Shown: one piece after another, positions 43,741 to 51,471 of the stretch
How the letters are laid out: the number at the start of each line of letters is the position of its first letter
Numbering within the stretch: the first letter of the stretch is position 1
Assembly: GCF_004799755.1 (NCBI RefSeq)
Contig: NZ_SLUB01000008.1
Location: 1 to 64,000, forward strand
DNA: 64,000 nucleotides
Direction: 5' to 3'
DNA from: Bacillus timonensis
GTDB lineage: Bacteria > Bacillota > Bacilli > Bacillales > Bacillaceae_L
The notes under the pieces: generated by a model
What the model saw: the letters and a program-made list of their open reading frames with translations, nothing else
Database searches by the model: none
Told to the model about the DNA's origin: nothing
Position numbers and translations under genes: made by a program

Positions 43741-44547
43741 TTGGTAAAAAAAATTCTTAACTATTTTGTACTGTTCTTCTTAGGATTTTGCTTTCTCCTG
43801 CCATTTTTAATTATGGCATTAAGTTCATTTAAGGAAACGACTTATGCAGCTATGGATCCGTTATTTTGGATTCCAGACAGTGTATCTTTTAGTAACTTTG
43901 CGTATTTATTTCGTAATGATAATTTCTTGCGATGGATTTTTAACTCGGTTGTAATCACAATTATTCCTGTTTTTTCACAAATGTTTTTTGCAGGTTTACT
44001 AGGTTATATATTTGCTAGGAAGCAATTCATCGGAAGGGAATTCCTATTCTGGACATTTATGGCTGTTATCATGATACCATCACAACTGCTTATCATTCCG
44101 AAATTCATCATGTTTTCAAAATTTGGTTGGATAAATGAATACCAAGCTTTAATTGTTCCCGAACTTTGGGCGATAATGGGTGTATTTTTAGTTCGCCAAT
44201 TCATGCAAGGGATTCCTATGGAATTAGATGAAGCCGCAAGAATGGACGGAGCTAATGATTTTCAGGTGTTTCGTAAAATTTATATGCCACTAGCATTTCC
44301 ATCTATCGCTACTGTTGGGACATTTGCGTTTGTAAGTAACTGGAATGATTTATTCCAGCCGTTAATTTATATGACAAATGAAAAAATGTACCCAATCACA
44401 GTTGGGTTAGCTTCCACATTGAGCAAAGAAGGAAACTTTGGAATTGAAATGGCCGGAGCGACACTCTCATTTATCCCGACCTTCTTAATCTTCTTATTCT
44501 TCCAGAAGTATTTCACAGAAGGCATACAGTTATCAGGTCTAAAATAA
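43741..44547 (+). CDS. sugar ABC transporter permease, MalG type
   Basis: This 268-residue permease has six spans. The EAA motif is EAARMDGANDFQVFRKIYMP (about residues 161-180). The C-terminus ends KYFTEGIQLSGLK, as is typical for MalG-like subunits (QKYFxxGxxxGAxK). A TTG start is used behind GGGAG, 33 bases after the first permease gene. It pairs with the MalF-type subunit. Confidence 0.9.
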   Translation: MVKKILNYFVLFFLGFCFLLPFLIMALSSFKETTYAAMDPLFWIPDSVSFSNFAYLFRNDNFLRWIFNSVVITIIPVFSQMFFAGLLGYIFARKQFIGREFLFWTFMAVIMIPSQLLIIPKFIMFSKFGWINEYQALIVPELWAIMGVFLVRQFMQGIPMELDEAARMDGANDFQVFRKIYMPLAFPSIATVGTFAFVSNWNDLFQPLIYMTNEKMYPITVGLASTLSKEGNFGIEMAGATLSFIPTFLIFLFFQKYFTEGIQLSGLK

Positions 44548-44573
44548 GTTACCGTAAGTAAAGGAGTGAATTT

Positions 44574-45473
44574 ATGAGCGATTTAAAAATAGGGATGATT
44601 GGTCTCGATACCTCACATGCAACTGCTTTTACAAAGTTATTAAATGATCCGTCCCACCCTTTTTATGTAGGGGGTGGGAAAGTAGTTATGGCGCATCCAG
44701 TGAGCTCATCTGATTTTAAATTAAGTAATTCACGTGTTGGTCCAATTACGAAAGAAGTTGAGCAATTGGGTGTTCAAATCGTCCATACGATGGAAGAGGT
44801 GGCTGAGCATTGCGATGCCATTTTAATAGAGTCCGTGGATGGAAGGGTTCATCTTAATCAAGTCAGCAAATTGTGTAAGTTTAAGAAACCTTTATTCATT
44901 GATAAACCATTTTGCTTAACCACCTCCGATGCAAGAAGAATCGTGGAGCTAGCTGATCAATACGAGACACCAATTATGAGTTCTTCAGCCTTGCGATATG
45001 CGGAAAGTTTAAGCAGGACTCTTGCCATAAAGGATAAAGGAAAGATAATTGGAGCAGACTGTTTTGGACCGATGGAGATTGTTGACACCCAACCAGGGTA
45101 TTTTTGGTATGGGATTCATGCGATTGAAATGCTCTATACGATAGTTGGGAGTGGTGCAAAGCATGTTCGTTCAGAATCAAACGGGGATTTTGATGTAATT
45201 GTTTCAGAATGGCAAGATTCTCGACTTTTTAGCGTGAGAGGGAATAGAAAAGGAAATGGCGAATTCGGCGCCGTTATTCATTTTGAAAAAGGTAGTGAAT
45301 ATGTATCAATCAATTCTTCCTCAAAACCCTTTTATGCTAGTTTATTAGAGAATATTTTAGATTTTTTTAAGGACGGTAAAACACGAGTGCCATTGCATGA
45401 AACAATAGAAATTATTCGGTTCATTGAGGCAGCAAATGAAAGCAAGGAAACAGGGAAAAAGGTGTATATATAA
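44574..45473 (+). CDS. Gfo/Idh/MocA-family oxidoreductase 1
   Basis: This 299-residue NAD(P)-dependent sugar or cyclitol dehydrogenase has an N-terminal Rossmann motif, modified to KIGMIGLDTSHATAF, that lacks a tight GxGxxG. The family EKP motif appears as IDKPF with catalytic-type K111, and H182 (YGIHAIEM) fits the conserved histidine of the active site. It closes the transport operon, 27 bases after the MalG gene. The substrate is unknown. It is divergent from the two other Gfo/Idh/MocA proteins of the locus, so it probably acts on a different intermediate. Confidence 0.75.
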   Translation: MSDLKIGMIGLDTSHATAFTKLLNDPSHPFYVGGGKVVMAHPVSSSDFKLSNSRVGPITKEVEQLGVQIVHTMEEVAEHCDAILIESVDGRVHLNQVSKLCKFKKPLFIDKPFCLTTSDARRIVELADQYETPIMSSSALRYAESLSRTLAIKDKGKIIGADCFGPMEIVDTQPGYFWYGIHAIEMLYTIVGSGAKHVRSESNGDFDVIVSEWQDSRLFSVRGNRKGNGEFGAVIHFEKGSEYVSINSSSKPFYASLLENILDFFKDGKTRVPLHETIEIIRFIEAANESKETGKKVYI

Positions 45474-45496
45474 AGGATACCCTTTTAATTGAAACA

Positions 45497-45530
45497 GCGG
45501 GTAATGTAGTTCCCGCCATTTCATTCTTTT
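45497..45530. terminator. weak convergent terminator
   Basis: GCGGG (45497-45501) and CCCGC (45512-45516) form a short stem between the convergent genes, with a T-rich run some ten bases later on the plus strand. This is a weak candidate. Confidence 0.3.
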
Positions 45531-46888
45531 TTTGTTTCGTGGTCATCGAGGATAAAGGTAAGTCGATAAATGCGTCTTGGTCTACCTTTGTAGGTGATCT
45601 TTTCTTCTCCTACAATATCCACTAAATTGGCGTCCATCCATTTCAAGAGAATTCGATGTGCACTTCTCGTTGTAATGTTTAATGTGGTGGCTAACTCTTG
45701 GGCTGTATAATTATATTTTTTATGACGTGCTACTCGTGCCATTAGCTTCGTCATATATGCGGCTGACATTCCAGCCTGTTCGGCTTTATTAAGAAGTTCA
45801 GCATCTGTTATGGATAAATCATATTTTTCATATTGAGTATCCGTGATGATGTCAACTGGACCGATCACACTTTGGTCTTCACGAACGATATAGCAGACAT
45901 TACCGCCTAATTCTTTTGATTGACGTAGGGCAATTCTAGCATGGTTACCTGCTTCTGCTGCAGATAGACCGAAGCCAACACCAATACTTATGGATACACC
46001 TAACTCTGTTTTGGCTGAGTTTAAAATGGGTATGAATTTATAACCACGGGTTTCTCTTTCGAAAATACCTCGGGTCGTAATAAATGAAAACTCATCTCCA
46101 CCAGAATTGATCAAATGACCATCAATTAGCTTTGTATAATTTAGCATCATTTGTTGAAATTTTAGCTTAAATACTTGTACTTCATGTTCTGTTTTGTATT
46201 TTTCAGTAGCCTTTTCAAATTGATCAATATCGATAATACCAAACACAATTTGTGATTCTTTATTTTTTCGGGCTTCCGTCGCTAACAATGCGCGCTCGAG
46301 TGAAACAATTAAGTCCTGATATGTTGGGGTTACCCATTCATTCGGTATTCCCAGATCAGTTAGTTTCAGTGAAACCTCCTGGGTACCAGTAATAGCAATA
46401 GAACTAAAATTTTGATAATTTTGTTGGTGAAATTCAACAATTTCCTCAAAAGTAGTAGTCTGACTGTAATGTGGAAAGGATGTAAACTCGTAATTGGTTT
46501 CGCCTAATTCATATAGGATTTGTTGAATATATTTCTCTTCAACAGTATCAATAGAAATGTGCCTGAGGTCATATTGATTTTTAATCAAAAATAAGGATCG
46601 ATACAGCCCAGTACCCATTAAAGGAACATAATGTGCCGGAATTGCAAAATTGAAAAGTTGTTTGGCTTTCAGGTAAGTAGGAAATTCCATGAAAAGGAGA
46701 ACTTCAACCTTATTGACCAAGTTTTCTATATCCTTAGGTTCGATCGTAGAAGGTGTTGAATGTAAAAAGAAAGGTTGAAAATTAGGAAAGGATTCAAGCG
46801 CTTTCATTATTTCGTTCACAAGTTCTACAGGACTCACAATGCCGATAATAATTTCGGTACCATTTGTTGATAATTGATTCGTTTTCAT
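45521..46888 (-). CDS. GGDEF-motif winged-helix transcriptional regulator
   Basis: This is a 455-residue soluble regulator. The N-terminal part (about 1-205) looks like a receptor domain of alternating strands and helices (IIIGIVSPVELVNEIMKALE). A cyclase-fold domain (about 210-345) contains an intact-looking NSGGDEFSFIT near residue 260 and a SISIGVGFGLSAAEAG segment. The C-terminal winged helix (about 375-450) has YTAQELATTLNITTRSAHRI. Whether the GGDEF-type domain makes, binds or merely resembles a nucleotide-binding site is unknown. The ATG at 46888 behind TGGAGA is preferred to one at 46912. An operator palindrome sits just upstream, implying autoregulation. It is the only regulator gene in the locus. 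Confidence 0.75.
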   Translation of the reverse strand: MKTNQLSTNGTEIIIGIVSPVELVNEIMKALESFPNFQPFFLHSTPSTIEPKDIENLVNKVEVLLFMEFPTYLKAKQLFNFAIPAHYVPLMGTGLYRSLFLIKNQYDLRHISIDTVEEKYIQQILYELGETNYEFTSFPHYSQTTTFEEIVEFHQQNYQNFSSIAITGTQEVSLKLTDLGIPNEWVTPTYQDLIVSLERALLATEARKNKESQIVFGIIDIDQFEKATEKYKTEHEVQVFKLKFQQMMLNYTKLIDGHLINSGGDEFSFITTRGIFERETRGYKFIPILNSAKTELGVSISIGVGFGLSAAEAGNHARIALRQSKELGGNVCYIVREDQSVIGPVDIITDTQYEKYDLSITDAELLNKAEQAGMSAAYMTKLMARVARHKKYNYTAQELATTLNITTRSAHRILLKWMDANLVDIVGEEKITYKGRPRRIYRLTFILDDHETKKE

Positions 46889-46904
46889 TATGTCATCTCC
46901 AGTA

Positions 46905-46929
46905 AAAGACATATTAAAGAAATGTCTTT
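46905..46929. promoter_or_regulatory. locus operator in the regulator leader
   Basis: AAAGAC (46905-46910), N13, GTCTTT (46924-46929) is a perfect palindrome with the same spacing as the other copies. It lies 17-41 bases upstream of the regulator start. A probable minus-strand promoter, TTGACA (46973-46968) with TAATCT 17 bases downstream, lies before it, so it would act from within the leader. Confidence 0.75.
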
Positions 46930-46993
46930 AAATAATCTTACTACTAGATTAAGAGGAACTTGTCCAATTGTCAATGAAAAAGACGATTTATTT

Positions 46994-47039
46994 AAAGACT
47001 TTTAAGTGACTTGTCTTTTAATAAACCCAACTATACAAT
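46994..47039 (+). promoter_or_regulatory. operator-promoter of the catabolic operon
   Basis: AAAGAC (46994-46999), N13, GTCTTT (47013-47018) is a perfect palindrome overlapping the -35 box TTGTCT (47011-47016). The -10 box TACAAT (47034-47039) is 17 bases away. It is positioned to drive the long operon that starts at 47110. Confidence 0.8.
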
Positions 47040-47109
47040 GTAGGTAATTAGTAAGTAACCATGTTTTTCCTAATGAAAACTTAAAAAAACATATCTTAGG
47101 AGGATCTAA

Positions 47110-48126
47110 ATGAAAACGATTGCGGAATTAGAGGATTATATGTCAACGCCTAGCGAGGCTTTAATTAAGGACATTCAACAACTTGATGGAGACATCATGA
47201 TTTTAGGTGTAAGTGGGAAAATGGGACCGACTTTAGCTAAATTAGCGAAGAGAGCTGTTGATCAGTCAGGTTTACCCAAAAAGGTAATTGGTGTTGCGAG
47301 ATTCTCAGATGACAGTTTAATAGAAGAATTAGAGGTATCTGGGATCGAAACAATCAAAGCCGATCTTTTGAAGGAAGAAGACCTCCAAAACCTTCCAAAT
47401 GTGAAAAACATTATTCTCATGGCAGGAACTAAATTTGGAACAGTTGGGAATGAGCATCGTACATGGGCAATGAATGCTTATCTTCCAGGACGTATTGCTG
47501 AAAAGTTTAAGGACTCACGAATTGTTGCGTTTTCAACAGGAAATGTCTATCCTTTAACCTCTGTATTAAGTAATGGTTGCACGGAGGACGTTTCACCAAA
47601 CCCTGTAGGTGAATATGCACAATCCTGTTTAGGAAGAGAACGGGTGCTCACATATTTCTCTCATAAATACAAAACACCAGTGGTTCTATTTAGACTGAAT
47701 TATGCAATTGATCTTCGATATGGAGTTTTACTCGAAATTGCAAAATCAGTGTTCCAAGGTAACCCTATCGATTTAACAATGGGAAATGTTAATGTCATTT
47801 GGCAAGGTGATGCGAATGAATATGCAATTCGCTCCTTATTACATACAAATTATCCGCCACAAATCATCAATGTCACTGGACCTGAGACGTTATCTGTAAG
47901 ATGGTTGGCCTATGAATTCGGAAAACGAATGAAGAAGGACCCATTATTTGTGAATAGTGAGAGCCCTACAGCCTTGCTGAATAATGCATCTCACGCTCAT
48001 AAATTATTTGGTTATCCGAAAGTAACAGTTCAACAGATGATGGACATGATTTCTGAATGGGTTATCAGTGATGGGCAAACCATTAATAAGCCAACCCATT
48101 TCCAAGAAAGAGAAGGTGCATTTTAA
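47110..48126 (+). CDS. NAD-dependent epimerase/dehydratase-like SDR
   Basis: This 338-residue extended short-chain dehydrogenase has nucleotide-binding motif ILGVSGKMGPTLAKLAKRA (about residues 32-50) and an FSTGNVYPL segment. At the catalytic site Y169 is present, but the expected lysine four residues later is C173 (EYAQSCLGRE). Either chemistry is altered or it acts on an unusual sugar intermediate. It is the first gene of the catabolic operon, preceded by TAGGAGGA, and overlaps the start of the next gene at TAATG, so the two are translationally coupled. Confidence 0.75.
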   Translation: MKTIAELEDYMSTPSEALIKDIQQLDGDIMILGVSGKMGPTLAKLAKRAVDQSGLPKKVIGVARFSDDSLIEELEVSGIETIKADLLKEEDLQNLPNVKNIILMAGTKFGTVGNEHRTWAMNAYLPGRIAEKFKDSRIVAFSTGNVYPLTSVLSNGCTEDVSPNPVGEYAQSCLGRERVLTYFSHKYKTPVVLFRLNYAIDLRYGVLLEIAKSVFQGNPIDLTMGNVNVIWQGDANEYAIRSLLHTNYPPQIINVTGPETLSVRWLAYEFGKRMKKDPLFVNSESPTALLNNASHAHKLFGYPKVTVQQMMDMISEWVISDGQTINKPTHFQEREGAF

Positions 48127-49181
48127 TGCTAAAAGAGGCTGTTAAGAAAAAGCTTCATGAGGGCACGGTGATTCCAGCTCATCCGCTTGCATTAACAAAA
48201 GAAAGAAGGCTTGAAGAAGCAGGTCAGCGAGCATTAACACGCTACTATATTGATGCTGGTGTTGGTGGAATTGCAGTAGGGGTTCATACTACACAATTTG
48301 AAATTCGTGATCCTGAAATCAATTTGTATCAACAAGTTCTCTCGCTTGCAATTGAGGAAACGAAGAATGCTAATATTCCCGCTGGTTTTATTAAGATTGC
48401 TGGTATTTGCGGACCGACAGAACAAGCCATTAGTGAAGCGACCTTCAGTAAAGGAATTGGTTATGATTTAGGACTGTTAAGTATGGGTGGTTTAAATCAT
48501 CTATCTGAAGAAGATTTACTCGAACGTGCCGAAAAGGTAGCGGACATTATTCCGATATTTGGGTTTTATCTACAACCTGCAGTGGGGGGACGAATTTTCT
48601 CCTATGAATTTTGGGAGCGTTTTGCCTCCATCCCAAACGTGTATGCGATAAAAATTGCACCATTTGATCGATATTGTTCAATAGACGTTGTTCGTGCCGT
48701 TTGTCATTCACCTCGAAATGAGGAGATTGCCTTATACACTGGAAATGACGATAACATCATAAATGATTTACTCACAACTTTTGAATTTCCCGTTGGAAAT
48801 AAAGTGGTGGAAAAGAAAATCGTTGGTGGGCTTCTTGGACACTGGTCGATTTGGACAAAACGAGTCGTTGAAACATTTGAGGAGATAAAAACGGTCAGAG
48901 ATCAGGAGTCTATTCCAAAGAAGCTGCTCACTCTCGGACAACAGATCACGGATGCTAATGCTGCGATATTTGATTCGCGAAATAGCTTTAAAGGCAGCAT
49001 CGCCGGAATTAATGAAATCTTAGCTAGACAAGGATTGCTTCAAGGAAATTGGTGTTTAGTGGATCGTGAAGTGTTAAGTCCAGGTCAGGCAGAAGAGTTA
49101 GACCGTATTTATACTAGCTACCCACATTTGCATGATGATGAATTTGTAAAAGAGAATTTATCAAAGTGGTTGTCTAAATAA
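48126..49181 (+). CDS. dihydrodipicolinate synthase-family aldolase
   Basis: This is a DapA-superfamily TIM-barrel protein of 351 residues, longer than DapA itself (about 290). The Schiff-base lysine fits K176 in the conserved VYAIKIAPF strand, and VGGIAVGVHTTQF matches the pyruvate-binding region in a variant form. Such proteins are usually pyruvate aldolases or dehydratases for 2-keto-3-deoxy sugar acids. Here it would cleave the product of the neighbouring dehydrogenases, an inference from context. It starts in the stop codon of the previous gene. Confidence 0.75.
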   Translation: MLKEAVKKKLHEGTVIPAHPLALTKERRLEEAGQRALTRYYIDAGVGGIAVGVHTTQFEIRDPEINLYQQVLSLAIEETKNANIPAGFIKIAGICGPTEQAISEATFSKGIGYDLGLLSMGGLNHLSEEDLLERAEKVADIIPIFGFYLQPAVGGRIFSYEFWERFASIPNVYAIKIAPFDRYCSIDVVRAVCHSPRNEEIALYTGNDDNIINDLLTTFEFPVGNKVVEKKIVGGLLGHWSIWTKRVVETFEEIKTVRDQESIPKKLLTLGQQITDANAAIFDSRNSFKGSIAGINEILARQGLLQGNWCLVDREVLSPGQAEELDRIYTSYPHLHDDEFVKENLSKWLSK

Positions 49182-49202
49182 TTGACGGAAGAAGGATTTC
49201 AA

Positions 49203-50207
49203 ATGAAAAGAATAGTCGCCCACAACAAGAAAGTGGAAATCATTGAGGATGAAATTCCAAGCATAGAAGGAAAACCTTCGTATATTTTAGTTAAAACATT
49301 ATATTCAGTTATTTCACCAGGCACTGAGCTATCATTATTATCAATTAGTGAAAATAAGAAGGTTCATCTTGGCTACAGTGCAATGGGAGAAGTCGTTGAA
49401 TGTGGGAATGACATTACCGATGTGAAAAAAGGGAATCTTGTTGCTTGTTACGGTGCACCATATGTTCACCATGATGAATTTTTACGAGTACCGAAAACAT
49501 TGTATGCTAAGCTTCCCGAAAATCTTGATCCAAAGGAAGCTGCTTTAGGTGGACTTGGTGCGATTGCGATTCATGCTCTACGTATTGCCAACCTTCAATT
49601 TGGTGAAACAGTTGTGATCGTAGGACTAGGCGTTTTAGGGCAATTAATAGCTAAAATTGCTAATGCAGCAGCATACAATGTGATAGCGTATGATCTTCAC
49701 GAAAGTCGAGTAGAAATGTTAAAGAAAGAAAATATTAAATCATTTGCAACCGTAAAAGAGATGGAAGAAGCCATTCAGGTTGAAACGAAATCTCGTGGAG
49801 CAGATGCAGTACTATTGTGTGCAGGTGGAAAACGCTCACCACTCACTCATGAATGTTTAAAATGGATACGCACCAAAGGCAAAGCAGTGATTGTCGGTGA
49901 TATTGAGCCAGACTTTCCTAGAGACTTAATGTTTGGTAAAGAAGCTCAGCTGCTCATTTCACGAGCAGGCGGTCCTGGAAGATATGACAGTTTATATGAA
50001 AAAGAAGCAATCGACTACCCTTATGAATATGTTCGCTGGACAGAAGGAAGGAATCTGGAGGAATACATCCGACTGATTAGGGAAAAACGGATTGATGTCG
50101 GACCATTTATTACAGAAGTAGTCGAATTTGGAGATGCACCACAAGAATTTGAAAAACTATTAAACAAGGAATCTACCACACTAACCAAATTAATTCACTT
50201 TACGTAA
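49203..50207 (+). CDS. medium-chain dehydrogenase (zinc-binding ADH-like)
   Basis: This 334-residue medium-chain dehydrogenase/reductase has a GroES-like N-terminal domain (about 1-125) and a Rossmann domain with VVIVGLGVLGQLIAKIANAA (about 139-158). The usual catalytic-zinc cysteine position is replaced in SPGTELSLL, as in several sugar- and BchC-type members, so the mechanism may be zinc-independent or use other ligands. It would oxidise or reduce a sugar hydroxyl. The ATG at 49203 is chosen over a TTG at 49182 because GAAGAAGGA lies six bases before it. It is co-transcribed with its neighbours. Confidence 0.75.
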   Translation: MKRIVAHNKKVEIIEDEIPSIEGKPSYILVKTLYSVISPGTELSLLSISENKKVHLGYSAMGEVVECGNDITDVKKGNLVACYGAPYVHHDEFLRVPKTLYAKLPENLDPKEAALGGLGAIAIHALRIANLQFGETVVIVGLGVLGQLIAKIANAAAYNVIAYDLHESRVEMLKKENIKSFATVKEMEEAIQVETKSRGADAVLLCAGGKRSPLTHECLKWIRTKGKAVIVGDIEPDFPRDLMFGKEAQLLISRAGGPGRYDSLYEKEAIDYPYEYVRWTEGRNLEEYIRLIREKRIDVGPFITEVVEFGDAPQEFEKLLNKESTTLTKLIHFT

Positions 50208-50251
50208 TTTGAGGAATGGTTGAGGTTGAATATGGAGGATTTCGAAATCTA

Positions 50252-51424
50252 ATGTTGCACAACCACTATTACTTACAAGGAAATGTTGTTTCCGATAAAA
50301 GAATATATAAGAATATGGCCATAGAAATTAAAGATGGAAAAATTAAGTTCGTTGGTAAGAAAGAGACCATAAACAATAACAATACGGATCTGCCTATCTA
50401 CCAAGTGGATGGGTGGATCTGTCCAGGTTTTATCGATACGCATATCCACGGTCTTAATAGGTATGATTTTATGGACCGTACAAAGGAAGGTTTTTATCGC
50501 ATTCAAGATGGGCTCCCATCCTTTGGTGTGACAAGTTTCTTGTCAACATCAAGGGCAGCTACATTAGAGGATATTAAAACCTTCCTTTTATTAAGTAAAC
50601 AAGTAGTCGCTGAAGAGCGTACTGGTGCCCATCTATTGGGTGTTCATTTAGAAGGACCCTGGATTAATCAAAAATATAAAGGTGCCCAAAAATCAGAGTA
50701 TATTGTAAATCCCGTTTTAGAGGAAGTACGATCAATCCTTCACTTATCCGAAGGTTTGATTCGAATTGTAACATTGGCTCCGGAGCTACCTAATGCAGTA
50801 GATGTGATTAAGTTATTGCACGAACAAAATGTTTCGATTTCAGCAGGACATACAGCTGCGACTTATGAGGAAGTGGAACAAGCGATTAAGTACGGTTTGT
50901 CGAGAGTTACACATTGTTTCAATGGGATGGGTCCGATTACACATCGCAATTTAACAATTTCATTTGCAGCACTTGATATACAAGAATTGCATTGTGAAAT
51001 TATAGCAGATGGCTTTCATGTGCATTCAAAAATGATAGAAATGCTATACAAAATGAAAGGCGTCGATCACATTACATTCATTTCTGATTGTACCGGAACC
51101 AATCAATTACCAGATGGATGTCATCAAATCGGTGGCAAAACAGTCTACAAACAGAATGGAAAGGTAACATTGGCAAATGGTAGTCTTGCAGGTAGCTCTT
51201 TGACTCTAGACAAGGCGATTCAATTTAGTGTTCACAATTGCAACATTCCCCTTGAAGAGGCTGTGCAAATGGCAACTTATAATCCGGCAATTGTATGCGG
51301 CGTGAGTGGACACAAAGGAAGAATTGCGGTTGGGTATGATGCGGACCTTGTCATCTTATCAAATGATGTAGCAGTAGAAAGTACGATAATAAATGGAAAT
51401 TTTGTGTTCGATTGTAGTGAATAG
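50252..51424 (+). CDS. nagA: N-acetylglucosamine-6-phosphate deacetylase family
   Basis: This amidohydrolase has about 390 residues, the usual NagA length. Metal and active-site residues are visible: H64 and H66 (DTHIHG), E134 (HLEGPW), H200 (SAGHTAA), H221 (THCFNGM) and catalytic D279 (ISDCTG). The known reaction is deacetylation of GlcNAc-6-phosphate, but the locus has no sugar kinase, PTS or NagB, so another N-acyl substrate is possible. ATG 50252 gives the standard N-terminus; an in-frame ATG at 50216 is the alternative, and ribosome binding sites do not clearly decide. Confidence 0.85.
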   Translation: MLHNHYYLQGNVVSDKRIYKNMAIEIKDGKIKFVGKKETINNNNTDLPIYQVDGWICPGFIDTHIHGLNRYDFMDRTKEGFYRIQDGLPSFGVTSFLSTSRAATLEDIKTFLLLSKQVVAEERTGAHLLGVHLEGPWINQKYKGAQKSEYIVNPVLEEVRSILHLSEGLIRIVTLAPELPNAVDVIKLLHEQNVSISAGHTAATYEEVEQAIKYGLSRVTHCFNGMGPITHRNLTISFAALDIQELHCEIIADGFHVHSKMIEMLYKMKGVDHITFISDCTGTNQLPDGCHQIGGKTVYKQNGKVTLANGSLAGSSLTLDKAIQFSVHNCNIPLEEAVQMATYNPAIVCGVSGHKGRIAVGYDADLVILSNDVAVESTIINGNFVFDCSE

Positions 51425-51471
51425 AGAGAACAACAATAATCGTTTAATAATAATGAAAAGAGGTATCAAAT

